Source: Planococcus citri
Lineage: Eukaryota > Arthropoda > Insecta > Hemiptera > Pseudococcidae
Assembly (NCBI RefSeq): GCF_950023065.1
Contig: NC_088680.1
Span: forward strand, 63,835,350 to 63,899,349
Length of the DNA stretch: 64,000 nucleotides
Direction of reading: 5' to 3'
This document shows, in pieces, positions 32,675 to 44,233 of this stretch. Within the stretch, counting starts at the first letter, position 1. Every line of letters begins with the position of its first letter. Below the pieces are notes generated by a model. It searched no databases and had not been told where the DNA came from. It saw only the letters and a program-made list of their open reading frames with translations. The translations under genes and the position numbers were made by a program.

Positions 32675-33060
32675 TTGAAGAGTGATATTCCAAAACTCGC
32701 TTTGTCCATTTTTATCAAAGTTGGGTTTTCAGTGGTACCTGGTAGATGAAGTATTAACTCACATTCCTACATCATCAACCTACCAAAATGAGGTGTTAAA
32801 CTCACCTAAATAGCCAATTCACTAAAAATTAAAAAAAAAATAATGTTCCAAAACGCGTTTTGTCCATTTTTATTGAAATTTTTTTCAGCAGTATTTAGTG
32901 GATGAAATGTATACCTACACTCCTACATCATAAACCCACCCAAATAAAGTGCTAAACTCGCCTAAAAAGCCAATTTACCCGTTTAAAGGGAAACTGTTTT
33001 TCCTCTCTCCTGAAAAGTTGTGAAAATGGACAAAGCGAGTTTTGGAATATCACTCTTCAA
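32675..33060. mobile_element. 386-bp inverted-repeat element with an internal tandem duplication
   Basis: The left end TTGAAGAGTGATATTCCAAA continues to ACTCGCTTTGTCC. The right end is its reverse complement for about 36 bp (GGACAAAGCGAG...CTCTTCAA). Inside are two diverged direct copies of a roughly 150-bp unit (about 32690-32820 and 32845-32980). They share TTTGTCCATTTTTAT, CCTACATCAT and GCCAATT. No clean target duplication is seen. Confidence 0.6.
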
Positions 33061-33512
33061 TTTTTATTTGTTAGAAAATGACAAATGAATACCGCTGTTT
33101 GCAGAATTTTCAGACTGTAGGTTAAAATTTTGGAAATTTTCTACAATATGCATTAAAATACATATCTGGCTATAACAAAGGTTTTTAAACGCAATAATCA
33201 AAATAATGATTAAAAATTGTCGACATGATTTTATATGTACCTATTCCGTACCTACTATAATGAGTACAAAAAACGATTTGTATACTTACTTTGCCAGTGT
33301 CGCCACTCAATGTACGGGCTTTTATTTGTACTTTGATACTACAATAACGAGACAAATGCGGGTGTCCTGAGATCGCATACGACAATATAATATGTTTCCT
33401 TCATCGAGGATTTGTTCTGCTAACCCTTATCTTATGTGAAGATATGTGAAATTCAACATAATCCTCGCAAAGCTACGAGAAGAAACACTCTCAACTTCGC
33501 CTGCTGCAATTA

Positions 33513-34424
33513 CAAAGGTCAGTCAACAAATAAGTTTCCCGCATTCAGAAAATTAGGAAGGGAAATACCTAGGAACTTGAAATTTTCAAGGAATCTTGAT
33601 ACAACCTTTGAGCATCACTCTGCAAAATTTTATTCGGATCCGTTCAGTTGTTCGTTTATAATGAGAGTTTGAATATGTGGTAGGAGTCTTATAGCGGGTC
33701 CGAGTTGAAACTTAAATTGATTTCTCAATGGGGATTGTTCCAAATTTGCGAGGCATAGTGATGCACTCAACCCTGTTTTTGGTTACCATTGTGTTAAGGA
33801 ACTTGTTTTCATCATTCTTACACAAATTCTGACTATTCTTTTGACATGCAGCAAAATTTTGTTTGTGATGCAGCACATTCAAATTTTGCGGTATTGAAAA
33901 TGACTTTCAAAGTTCAATAATGTTTTTTAGGTAGTCAAATATGAAGCATCATGCTCACATATGATGTTTTTGATACTGATATTAAGATTATTGTGTATAA
34001 TTTCATCAATTTTGGCTGTTGAGTTCGTTTTTGAAACACTAGTTGTGCAACCTACTCTGTGATCACTTATCATGCTCGTGTGCTCACCTCTGGATTTTCG
34101 GCACCACTCACATATTGTTCAAATTAGAACAGTTTTTTCTTCATGGAGGATCAGTAGGCATCTATAAAAATCCATTGGCGTATTTTTTTCAAAATTAAAA
34201 ATTTTTTTTACTCCTCCTTGATCCACTTGAACCTCGGACACGCTATAAAACTTCTATCACATCTTCAAACTCTCATTATAAACGAACTACTGACCGGATC
34301 CAAATAAAATTTTGCAGAGTAGTGCTCAAAGGTTGTATCAAGATTCCCCGAAAATTTCAAGTTCCTAAGTATTTCTCTTCCTAATTTTCTGAATGAGGGA
34401 AACTTATTTGTTGACTGACCTTTG
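33513..34424. mobile_element. 912-bp mariner-like MITE with long TIRs
   Basis: The ends are CAAAGGTCAGTCAACAAATA and its reverse complement. TA flanks both sides (33511-33512, 34425-34426). The arms are complementary for about 160-250 bp, so the same peptide-like frame (GQSTNKFP...SFIMRV) appears on both strands. GGTCAGTCAA(C/T)AA(A)TAAG resembles mariner terminal repeats. The interior (about 33770-34190) is AT-rich without a transposase. Confidence 0.8.
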
Positions 34425-34426
34425 TA

Positions 34427-36865
34427 TGTGTGCGAAGGTAATTTCCAAGTAAAAACTTCTCCTTCTCTATTTTCGCGTATCTCACCTATTGAATTTATAC
34501 GATATCGGCGAATGTTTCTCACTTTCCTTTGTTTAGGTTCGGATTTAACGTAATACCTATTTTCGTTCTGATTACTCTGAGAATAAAATTCACCATGTTG
34601 TGACGTGTTTCAATCTTGTTTATTTTTTCGATAAGTTTTTCGACACGTGAAACTTGGAAAATATTTTCTTGATCGAAATGTTTTGAATTTTTTCTTTTCA
34701 AAAAAAAAAAAAAAAAAAATACGTAGACGAGAAAATATTTCACGGACGTTGTTTGAAAATAAAGTCAAAACGAACGAACAAGGAAAAATGTTCAAAACTA
34801 CGTAGTTAACTATACGAGTACCTACCTTTTTCTTCATTCAAAAACATATCAGTATATAAGGTACCTACTAAGTCGTCTTCGTTTGTGTGGTTTAAATTAA
34901 AACTTTTTTCACTTATTTAAAATTATTCTAGCACAGGAGATGCAAAAAGGTACAGATACCTACTTTGATTCGAAAAACAAAAGTTTAATGTATCAGCTCA
35001 GTTTTCAAATTGTTTCCAGCGTGGAATGCTTCAGTACCTACTTAATATTGTTGATATACTATGCTTTTGATGAGGTACCTATCAATGGTCCGAAGTACCT
35101 AAAATTCAACATCCTCACATTCCTCTCATTTTAACCATCGTCACCTTTTATGACCTACTTGTAATGCTTTAAACAGATTCAATATTCGCTAATTTTCAAT
35201 TTCAAATAACACTTTAAATCGAACCCAAGTATCTGGTGGCGAAAAACAAGGCAAAATACCTATCTGTAAAACCAAATAAAGCTCAGTTTTCAAACAAGCT
35301 AGAATTATCTGCTAATTTCATTCACCGGAAAGTTCGATTGCTGTATTCTTGGCACGTGCGATTTTCCCCTCTCTTTTTTACTAATTAAAAAAAACTTTCT
35401 TTATTGTTTTTTTTTTATTTCTTTCCTCTTTGGTCAATAGGGTGCAATACTCGATTTAAGTCATTTTTTTCAAAGTTGAAACGAGAAATGAAAGAAAGAT
35501 TCTTAATGATGAAAGTGACAAGATAAGGAGAAAATTATTGTACCTAATTTGTAATAGGTAACGAGGAAATAACTTTCCACATTGTTTTCGTTACAGATGT
35601 TTTTTGTTTTCAATCGAATGTTTTTTTTTACATTTTTTTTATTACTGACCTATTCACTTGTTTTCTTCAATGTTATGGAAGGGGAGGAGAGTGCTAGAGG
35701 AAGGAATTATGAACAAAATCTGCATTATTTCATAAAATATCACTCTTTTCACGTTTAATTTTTGCCATCCATATCTGTAATTCTTGTAACAAGACGAGGT
35801 GACAGGATACCTACTTATTAAACTCGATGATCTATAGCCAGCATTTCAACCTCCCTTCCTTAGACAACTTCTCCTACGGGTATATCGTTCTAATTGTTTT
35901 CCTTTCCAGTCAACTGACGAAACAATGACGAAGGCAGCGCCGAAGAGTAAAAAATAGCGAACAATTCAACACATCGTACTTATATCGTATACCTTCTTGC
36001 GTCGAAAAAGGCCACATAGGAAATTCTAAAAACAGGCCATTCTTCCAAAGTACCTATATTTTTCGTTAACGGTTAAGTGTATTTTCTTGTACGGCTACGG
36101 AAACTATTAAAAATATAAGGTGACTTCCATACGCGATATGTTTCTTTATAGCCATATTTGCGAAATGGTCAAACAAATTCATCACGCGAGGTGTCCTATA
36201 AATACGATTACACTCGTTGGCGTGTTCTTTTTATAAGCCGACTCTCTAATGGAATGAGATAGCCTGGGCCTTAAAAGTATCAACGTCTCCTCAACTTTGG
36301 CTTGATGAATAGATCACACTTAGAGGCAATTGATTTCCCAACGGAATCCGGGCCGGGTTCTTAAAAATAAACTTCTCTCTCTGGGAGTTTGATTTTTGCT
36401 GTGAAAATATCTCTCCGCGTTGGCAGAATGCGCATTCGTCAGTTACTTTTTCATTTCCCCGGTGATGCTTGCTTTTGTACCCAATAAACGAATGTCTATT
36501 TGAATTATGTACCTCACATTTCGCCTGCTTGTTTTTCTTTTGTATGTAGACGTGTTTATGGGTGTTTTTTTTTCTATTTGGGGTGTGGAGTTCTGTTTTT
36601 CGTTGCGATAGATAATTTGAGATTATTATAAGGGAATAAAATTTGATTTTACGATTTATCGGCGAGTCGAGATTTTCGTGGTTGAGAGGATTTTACGACG
36701 TTTCTATGGTGGCACGAAATCAGTATTTTGTAGGCTTGATGAAAATAAAAGTGAAAGTGTTCCTTTTGATTACATGATTTGTTGGATAGGTAATCGATTT
36801 GCTTGATCGAAGAAATGTGAGAAAATTCATTTTTATGTAACTTGAAATCTCACAAAGTCTCTACC
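34427..36865. other. No gene recognised
   Basis: AT-rich DNA with TACCTA words and poly-A/T runs (for example about 34701-34719). Short frames here lack any supporting signal. Sequence from about 35860 to 36800 is less repetitive and could be single-copy. Confidence 0.45.
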
Positions 36866-36869
36866 ATTC

Positions 36870-38445
36870 CTAACGGATCGTTTATTAACGAGTTGATCTG
36901 TTTTCTAACGCATTATTTACGTAAGTATAAATTGATTCATTTCTCAGTGAATTGTTCGTGAGAGTATTGATTCATCTTTTAAGGGAATCATTCATGAACG
37001 AATTGATTAATTTTTTGAAAGAACCATTCGCGAAAGAATAGATTCATTTTTAGCGAATCATTCGCGACCGAATTGATCACTTCATTGATTTATGAATCAA
37101 TTCGTTCGTGATGGAGTAGTCACTTATACAAATCAATTCGTTCGCGAATGATTCACCAAAAATTATTCAATTTGTTCGTGAATGATTCACCAACATGCAA
37201 CAATCAAGTAAATGAATCGATTCTTTCGCGAACGAAACACATATACAAATCAATTCGTTCGCAAATGATTCACCAAATACTATTCAATTCGTTCGCGAAT
37301 GATTCACTAAAAAATGAATGAATGAATCGATTAGTTCGCGAATCAGTCACTTATACAAATCAATCCGTTCGCGAGTGATTCACCAAATATTCTTCAATTC
37401 GTTCGTTAATGATTCACCAAAAATTATTCAATTCGTTCGCGAATGATTCACCAATTATCAAGTAACTGAATCGATTCGTTCGCAAACGAGTCACTTAAAC
37501 AAATCAATTCGTTCGCGAATGATTCGCCAATTATCAAGTAAATGAATCAATTCGTTCGCAAACGAGTCACTTAAACAAATCAATTCGTTCGCGAATGATT
37601 CACCAAAAATTGAATGAATGAATCGATTCGTTCACGATCGAGTCACTTATACAAATGAACTCGTTCGCGAATGATTCACCAAATATTATTCAATTCGTTC
37701 GCGAACGAGTCACTTGCGAACAAATCAATTCGTTCGCGAACGAGTAACTTGCGAACAAATCAATTCGTTCGCGAATGATTCATCAAAAATTGAATGAATG
37801 AATCGATTCGTTCGCGATCGAGTCACTTATACAAATGAATTTGTTCGCGAATGATTCACCAAATATTATTCGATTCGTTCGCGAACGAGTCACTTGAACA
37901 AATCAATTCGTTCGCGAACGAGTCACTTATACAAATCAATTTGTTCGCGAATGATTCACCGAAAATTGTTTAATTAGTTCGCGAATGATTCACCAAAAAT
38001 TGAATGAGAGAATCGATTCGTTCGCGAATGATTCATCAAATATTATTCGATTCATTCGTGAACGAGCCAGTTGAACAAATCAATTCGTTCGCGAATGATT
38101 CATCAAAAACTATTTAGTTCGTTCGCGAATGATTCACCAATTATCAAGTAAATGAATCAATTTATTCGCGAACGAGTCACTTATACAAATCAATTTGTTC
38201 GCGAATGATTCACCAAAAATTGTTTAATTCGTTCGCGAATGATTCACCAAAAATTGAATATTTCGTTCGTGAATGATTCACTTAAAAATCAATCGATTTG
38301 TTCAATCATCAATTGGTTGAGAATGATTCGATTCGATTCAATTCACTTTGCTTGAAAACAGATCAATTCCTTTACAATAGTTTCACAAAAACTGAATCAG
38401 TCGTAAATTAATTGCTCTGCTTGCGAATAATTAACCAAGAAATCA
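36870..38445. repeat. TTCGCGAA-cored minisatellite array
   Basis: About 1.6 kb of imperfect units is built on TCAATTCGTTCGCGAATGATTCACCA-like phrases; the palindromic core is TTCGCGAA or CGTTCGCGAACG. Units alternate short (about 30 bp) and long (about 60 bp) spacers such as GAGTCACTTATACAAA and AATTGAATGAATGAATCGA. From about 36880 to 37085 the units run in the opposite orientation. The switch is at GATTTATGAATCAATTCG near 37085. Copies decay toward both edges. Confidence 0.9.
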
Positions 38446-38539
38446 ATCAATTTATTCAATCACCAACCGTTTGTCAATGATTCAATTCGATTGTAAACAG
38501 ATCACTTGTTACAATTTTTCAAAAAAAGTAAATCAATTC

Positions 38540-38890
38540 GTTCGTAAAAGATTTTTATTCGAAGAGGAGTCGGTCTTCTCACGCATTTGCGTGAGTGTTT
38601 TTTTGAACTGGACAAAACTAGATCAGAAGAGCATGCAAAAATTTATCACCAGCGAAAATTTCAAGTGCTTAAGTGCATTTTTTGATTTTTGGTGAATTTT
38701 TAAAAATCAAAATTCCAAAAATGAGAAAAAAATTAAAATGTTACTCATTTGACCTTGAGAGCTGAAATTTGGTGTGTAATATATTTTCAATCTGCCAGAT
38801 CGATTGGAAACGGTTCCAAACAGTTTTGAGTAGTTCTAGAGCCTCCAGCAGAATTTCGAAATTTAAAATTTCCATTCTGGGCGAGGAATG
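38540..38890 (-). repeat. Dispersed family copy, minus orientation
   Basis: Read on the minus strand this runs from AGCCTCCAG-type sequence through the CAATCGATCTGGCAGATTG and AAATTTCAGCTCTCAAGGTC phrases to AAAATGCACTTAAGCACTTG and TTTTTGCATGCTCTTC. This is the same order as the plus copies at 26820-27100 and 39840-40060. It is non-coding. Confidence 0.65.
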
Positions 38891-39200
38891 AAAAAGTCTA
38901 CTCTGATGGGTTGTGATCAGAAATTTTCACTATATAGGTATAAGCGGGTTCTGCGCCAGGAATAAACATTTGACTCTGAAAATTTTTGTGAAAAACTTTG
39001 ATCGGATAGGTAAGTGAGTTTTGAGCCTGGAACGAGAAATTCTGACTGGATAAGTGAGCGGGTTCTGCGCCAGGAATAAAATATTCCACTCCGAAAGGTT
39101 GTAATGAAAAATGTTGACCGGAAATAGTGAGCGGGTTCTGCGCCAGGAATGAAAAAATTTCACCCCGAAGGATTGTGATGAGAAATTTTGACTGTATGCA
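38870..39200. repeat. About 70-bp tandem array (GCGGGTTCTGCGCCAGGAAT)
   Basis: GCGGGTTCTGCGCCAGGAAT recurs near 38944, 39058 and 39131, with a diverged unit (AGTGAGTTTTGAGCCTGGAA) between the first two. Each is followed by an AAA(A)TT(T/C)CAC(T/C)CCGAA-type phrase and TTGTGATGA. The core is much more GC-rich than its surroundings. A 136-codon minus-strand frame over it is a repeat translation. Confidence 0.75.
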
Positions 39201-39229
39201 GAGTGAATTTCAGCTTTCCAACTCCATAT

Positions 39230-40060
39230 TATTGATAAAATTAAATCTACTGGAGGCTCCAGCAGTTTCCAAAAATTTGCTAAAATAAGGTTCAAAACGA
39301 CTTGAAATCTACCTGCAGTCCACTTCATAGTGAGAGACACCTCATTTTTGACATTATTCTGAGGTGGATCGCAGGCAGTTTCAAACCGTTTTGGAGCCTC
39401 CAGCAGAGTTTTAGAAACTTCTGTTTTTCAAAAAAAAGGCCACAAACTCTATTCGAATTAACTTTCGGTTTCCAACTCCATTTGATGAAATTTTGTGAAA
39501 ATTTCGGATTTCCAAAATCTACTGGAGGCTCCAAAAATTTTCAAAAAGTCGCTGGAAGCTCCAAAATGACTTGAACTCATCAGCAGTCGACTTCACAGCG
39601 TTTTTTGGTTCGAGTTCAGCGCGAATTTCGGATTTTCAACTTCGTTTGATTAAATTTTGTAAAAGTTTGAAGTTTCGAAATTCTGCTGGAGGCTCCAAAA
39701 ATTTTCAAAAAGTCGCCAGAGGCTTCAAAATGACTCAAACTCACCAGCAGTCAACTTCATAGCGTGTTTTAGTTCGAGTTCAGCGTGAATTTCGGATTTC
39801 CAAATTCGTTTGATAAAATTTTGTAAAAATTTAAAGTTTCGAAATTCTGCTGGAGGCTCCAGAACTACTCAAAATAGTTTTAAACCGGTTCTAATAAATT
39901 TGGCAGGTTAAAAATAGGGTATACCTCAAATTTCAGCTTTCTAGGTCAATTGGGTAAAATTTTGATTTTTTTCTCTTTTTTTTGAAATTATATTTGATTT
40001 TCAAAAATTTATCAAAAACTAAAAAATGCACTTCAGCACCTGAAATTGATCAGATCCGGG
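39230..40060 (+). repeat. Dispersed family copies including a 165-bp tandem array
   Basis: TTTCGG recurs at 39463, 39625 and 39790, marking two and a half units of about 162-165 bp. Each contains GCTGGAGGCTCCA(A/G)AA and, in the full units, a TTCGAGTTCAGCG(C/T)GAA phrase. The last unit runs into the standard family order (CTCAAAATAGTTTTAAACC, TTTCAGCTTTCTAGGTCAA, AATGCACTTCAGCACCTGAA). Confidence 0.75.
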
Positions 40061-40370
40061 CATCCTCAAATTCCAATTTGATCAAACTAAATGAAATCAG
40101 ATCTAATACATCAAACATCAAATCAGAATTTTAATGGAATCAGCTCTACTCAGATCTGATCAGATCAGAACAGATTATGGCGTTTCCTGGATCTATTTGT
40201 AATTTAATCTGATCAAATCTGATTAGTTCAGAGCTTTGATCAGATCCAGCCCTGCCTTGATCCAATTCCATTTAACCTAAAAGTAGTCAAGATCATTGGA
40301 TTTACATTTTATCTGATCAGATTTGTTCGATCAGGTGAATAATCAGATCCACTTTTTTCCTCATAATTTT
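40050..40370. repeat. GATC-rich degenerate repeat
   Basis: Repeated TCTGATCAGATC-type words (for example CAGATCTGATCAGATCAGAA near 40150). It is of the same type as 45810-46560 and 49780-52250. Confidence 0.7.
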
Positions 40371-41610
40371 TTTCTTGGACAGTTTGATTATTCGAACTTT
40401 CCATTTTGATCAGCCCACATTGTTCAACTATACCTACTCTTCATTTTCACAATATGTGAGCCATTGATTGACTGGTGACCATAATCAAATTTCTATAAAT
40501 GTCACAAAATTCTTCTTCTTTAACGGAAATCAATCAACTTCACGAAGGTTCTTCTACATATTATGTAGGTATTGTAGGTGGAGTTGTAAATTATTATTAT
40601 TAATACCTCACCATGCTTAAAGTAGGCTATTATATTGCAAATTTACATCGCGTTGACAATCGATAAATTTTAAAATGGCTTTACCCAATTCATAAACGTA
40701 ATTTATAGGTAGCACGAAATAGCCTAAATACCTATTAAAATACTCCGCCGTATGAGTAATTACACATATATCTGACATGGCAACTGAAAAAAAAAATACT
40801 TATCAATCGTTTCTTTCGTGCCATTTTGTGAAATACGATCACATGCGAAATTGCGTGACTGCATTTTTGTAGTTATAGTGAGAGAAATTTCAAGCAGTTA
40901 TCGCATGCATATGAGTTACCTACTCGTACAATATAAGATGAATAATTGCATTTTCACAATATTATCCTATATTGATCGAGTACCTACCTACCTACCTACC
41001 TATGTATGTATTTGGTAACTGGTAACTGTCGAAAAATGTATGTAGGTACTTAAATCTGATCTCATTCTACTGTGTGAGTAAACTTTTTGCAAGCTTCTGG
41101 AGTTCTGAACATAAAATCCACCTCGGTTTATACCTTAATACTCATTTTGTTGAACGAAAACTTTGGCAATTTTCTTTTGCTCTTAATTTTCCACGTGTAT
41201 AGGTATGTTTACATTGTCGATATATTCGCTTACCTACCTATACAAAAAAAGGTACATACGATAGGTAGAAAACAGAGTTAATCATTTTAATTCGTAGTAC
41301 ACATATAAAACCGATACATGGAAATGAATTTTTTCGGATTACCAACCCTAAAAGCGAGAAGCTTTTCCCTTTGACAACCCCTAAATTATTTTAAACACAG
41401 TCGACGAATATGATATATTCGCATATACATATTTTCAACGCGAAACGCAGACGTACAAGCTTCAAAGAAATATCGTACGGTAGACGGTCACACGATATTA
41501 TAAGAAAATATTTATTACGCCTCAAGCCATCTCTTTTTACTGCACATTTTCAACCAAACCGTTTTATCCTCTTCCTCATGTACTTATAAAATTTTTCTTC
41601 TTTTTTACAG
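40371..41610 (+). other. Probable intron sequence upstream of the exon
   Basis: AT-rich sequence with a (TACC)n microsatellite at about 40980-41003 and many TAGGTA words. It ends in a pyrimidine tract and ACAG acceptor at 41591-41610. No other exon was seen. Confidence 0.5.
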
Positions 41611-41810
41611 GAAAGTTAACGTAACCGGATTTTACAAACCAGCAAACGACGACATCGATTCATCATGCTGGAAACCAGTAGTATCGCAAAAATATTACAT
41701 ATTATTCGCCGAAATCAAAGATGGCGGATTAATAGCGTATAAAGACGACCAATCGGGCGCTATTGTAGACTGGACTGAAGAAAACGAAGCTAGAGTATGG
41801 CGAGGATTAG
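41611..41810 (+). CDS. Internal coding exon of an unidentified, possibly secreted protein
   Basis: The exon is bounded by a pyrimidine-rich TTCTTTTTTACAG acceptor (ending at 41610) and a GTAAGC donor (starting at 41811). Of the three frames only one is open. It begins with the last base of a split codon, runs for 66 complete codons and ends with the first base of the next, so the flanking introns are phase 2 and phase 1. The peptide starts KVNVTGFYKPANDD, holds one Cys in a CWKP context and four Trp, and ends EARVWRGL. The NVT near its start is an N-glycosylation sequon, which would fit an extracellular domain. Base composition is more balanced than in the flanks. I do not recognise the family and give no function. 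No neighbouring exon was found, so both introns are likely long. Confidence 0.7.
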
Positions 41811-43165
41811 GTAAGCAGCTTATATATACTCTTCGATAAAAAGAATTATCTGACCATGTAACATGCTAGCGAAAGAAAAAAGGCAAAAAATCCTACATTC
41901 GACATCAAAGGGATACAATATATGTACTATATACCTATAGCTACCGCAGAAATGTGAGAAAATACACGTTGAAATCAATAATTTTGCCTTTCAGCGCGGT
42001 TTATCGAAGGGTTTTTACGTTGAAAAAAAAATGTACTGAGGTACTTCAGCGTTGTCGATCTTTTTAATCGAATAACGTCGCAATTTGCAATCTAACGAGA
42101 TGATTTCTCCGACGCCTTTTACCGTATATATTTTAATATTGTTACGATATGGGTGAAGTGTTGGGTATACGTAGGTATACATAATCCTCCTGTATAGCAA
42201 GAATGTAATACGATACAAGCTGTACCTTTCTTCATGTAGCCACTTATAGTATACTCTGCTGTTAACGATTATCCGCTGTCAGACCTATAGGTACCTATAT
42301 CATAACGAGAATTTCCAGCAGTCTGTTACATGATTCCTATTCACCAGACAGCATCGCGCAACCACGTCTTTTGGTATATAAAACGTAATTTTCTACAGTG
42401 TTACTGGAGTCCTTCTCATCGTCAGCTTGATAGTGTACCATCTAGGTACACATCTAGTTAGCTACATAGCTACACATTTATGAGTTAACTGTATTAACGG
42501 ACCCATAAGGTATAAGTGTAGTCCTTTAACGGTTGTGCACCAGCTTCCTGTTTATATTCTATCGTATCAGAATACGGAATATTTCACCGACTGACTGAAA
42601 TTATGCGAAGTTTCGCCTTGAATATAAATAGGTAGTCATTTTAAACTTTGTCGCCTTCATCCGAATGTACCTATCTATTCATATAGGGGTGTCTCTTTCT
42701 ACCTATACTTATATATGTGGCTAGGTATACTCGTAGGTAATCTTCTTTCTCTCTTTATGGCCTGTTACCAAAATAGCAGACTACCTTTACTGTAATTAAA
42801 TATTCCATCTTCGTAATTTGCTCCGATAAAACTTGACGTTTCGAAGAAAGCTGACTCGGTGAGCCAAAAAAATCGTACCCATGTGCTCTACAAAAATAAA
42901 TACCTAAGTACAAATAAATTTTCATTTTTACACTTTTCTTTATTGGTTTTGATTCCACTAACCTTACTTCAAATGAACTCGTTCCTTTTGCAAGAAAAAA
43001 AATGAAGGAAACAAATATGACGACAATTTATAAATTTGCAAAAAGGAGATGAGGAGGGGAGTGAAATAAAAATTTGAATCACTTCATCAAAAAAAAATAA
43101 TGTATGAATGTAGTCATTTGTCAAAATGTTTTAGTTTAAACATCTCTGCTAAAATCACTTCAGGC
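41811..43165 (+). other. Probable intron sequence downstream of the exon
   Basis: It starts at the GTAAGC donor. The sequence is AT-rich with TACCTA words. No second exon of the same gene was recognised. Confidence 0.45.
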
Positions 43166-43169
43166 AACA

Positions 43170-43500
43170 TTGTTCGTGAATTTTCTATCCCAAAGGTAGA
43201 ACATTTTTTGAATCAGACGAAGCCAAAGTGAAAAGTTTTCAAAAAAAATATGAAATTTTGAGCTCCAAAGTGCATTTTTAGATTTTTGGTGAATTTTTCG
43301 AAATTAAATTTGGTCCAAGAATAGGCGAAAAAATTAAGATTTTCATCAATTTGACCTGTGAAGCTTAACTTTGGTAATCCCTATTTCCAAACCTCTCCCA
43401 TCCCCCCTCCTGGAAAATGAAAATGGTTCCGAACTATTCTGAGCATTTCTGGATCGTTCAACAGATTTTTAAAAGTTGAATTTTTACACAATTTTTCAAA
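43170..43500 (-). repeat. Dispersed family copy, minus orientation
   Basis: CCAAAGTGCATTTTTAGATT, then TTTTGGTGAATTTTTCG, then TCAATTTGACCTGTGAAGCT, then AAAATGGTTCCGAACTATTC reproduce in reverse order the phrases of the plus copies. Confidence 0.55.
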
Positions 43501-43559
43501 ATAAAGTTGGGAAGTGAAAATTTACCATCTAGATAGGTACTTTGTATATATAATTTGAA

Positions 43560-44125
43560 CGTTGTGATTGTGAGTCGATTGGAGGTGGTTTCAAACCATT
43601 ATGAAACCTTTAGCTGTATTGCTTTGGTAATTCTAGTTTTTGAAAAATTATCATGAAAACCGTCCAAATTAACTTCAGCCTGGTTTCAGAACAGCTTGAA
43701 ACCACAGCTTCCATTGACCGTTTGCAATCGATGGAAAGGGAAGGGAGGCCAAAGCAGGCTACATACCAAATTTCAGTTTCCTAGGTCAATTTGGTAACAT
43801 TTTGATTTTTTCTCATTTTAGGCAAAACTCGTCAAAAATTAAACTGAAATTTATAACTGATGAAATGTATTTTTTGCATGCTCTCTCACTTTGCCTTAGC
43901 TCAGTTCAAATGAGTAATTTTTTGTTGTTTTGGGTACCTCATCCTTTGTAAATGAAATTTAAGTATGATTTTTTAATCAAAATACCAGTCATACTTTCCT
44001 TAAAATTGGCAAAAAATTCAAGTAATCAGCTTATATCGTCCTAAATATTGAAGATTGGCTCTTCTATTTCATTTTTTTTCAGGTTTCAAATCAAGCTTCT
44101 AGCATTAAAATGTATAGTTAAGAAG
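43560..44125 (+). repeat. Dispersed family copy, plus orientation
   Basis: GCAATCGATGG, AATTTCAGTTTCCTAGGTCA, GGTAACATTTTGATTTTTTC and TTTTTTGCATGCTCTCTCAC follow the family order. The tail to about 44120 (TTGTTGTTTTGGGTACCTCA, GGCTCTTCTATTTCA) closely matches 26550-26730. This suggests a full-length family member extends through this part. Confidence 0.65.
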
Positions 44126-44188
44126 CAAAAAATGGGCATGCAGTAATTAAGGGAAGCAATAGTAGTTAAAATAATTGACTTGACTCAC

Positions 44189-44233
44189 CTCAGCTAAATC
44201 AAAGCACCAGCTACAGTTTGGTTCTTGATCCAT
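44189..44233 (-). CDS. Candidate first coding exon, minus strand
   Basis: On the minus strand ATG at 44233-44231 lies in a favourable ACCATGG context. It is followed by 15 codons, MDQEPNCSWCFDLAE, and then a GTGAGT donor-like sequence beginning at 44188, giving a phase-0 intron. The roughly 370 bp upstream on that strand are T-rich and would suit a 5' untranslated region. The Cys-Ser-Trp-Cys pair could begin a zinc-binding module, but 15 residues are too few to say. No downstream exon was found. It could equally be part of a mobile element or a chance match; confidence is low. Confidence 0.3.

Noticed and set aside
33436..33672. A 78-codon frame and its mirror at 34265-34522 with shared peptide GQSTNKFP
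   Set aside because: They are the two inverted arms of the mariner-like MITE read in the same relative direction. The similarity is nucleotide-level, with no transposase motif.
36880..38440. Possible CRISPR-like array because of regular repeats
   Set aside because: The spacers are themselves repeats, unit lengths vary, no cas genes are present and the context is eukaryotic.
38930..39340. A 136-codon minus-strand frame with repeated FLAQNPLT-like peptides
   Set aside because: It is the translation of the roughly 70-bp tandem array.
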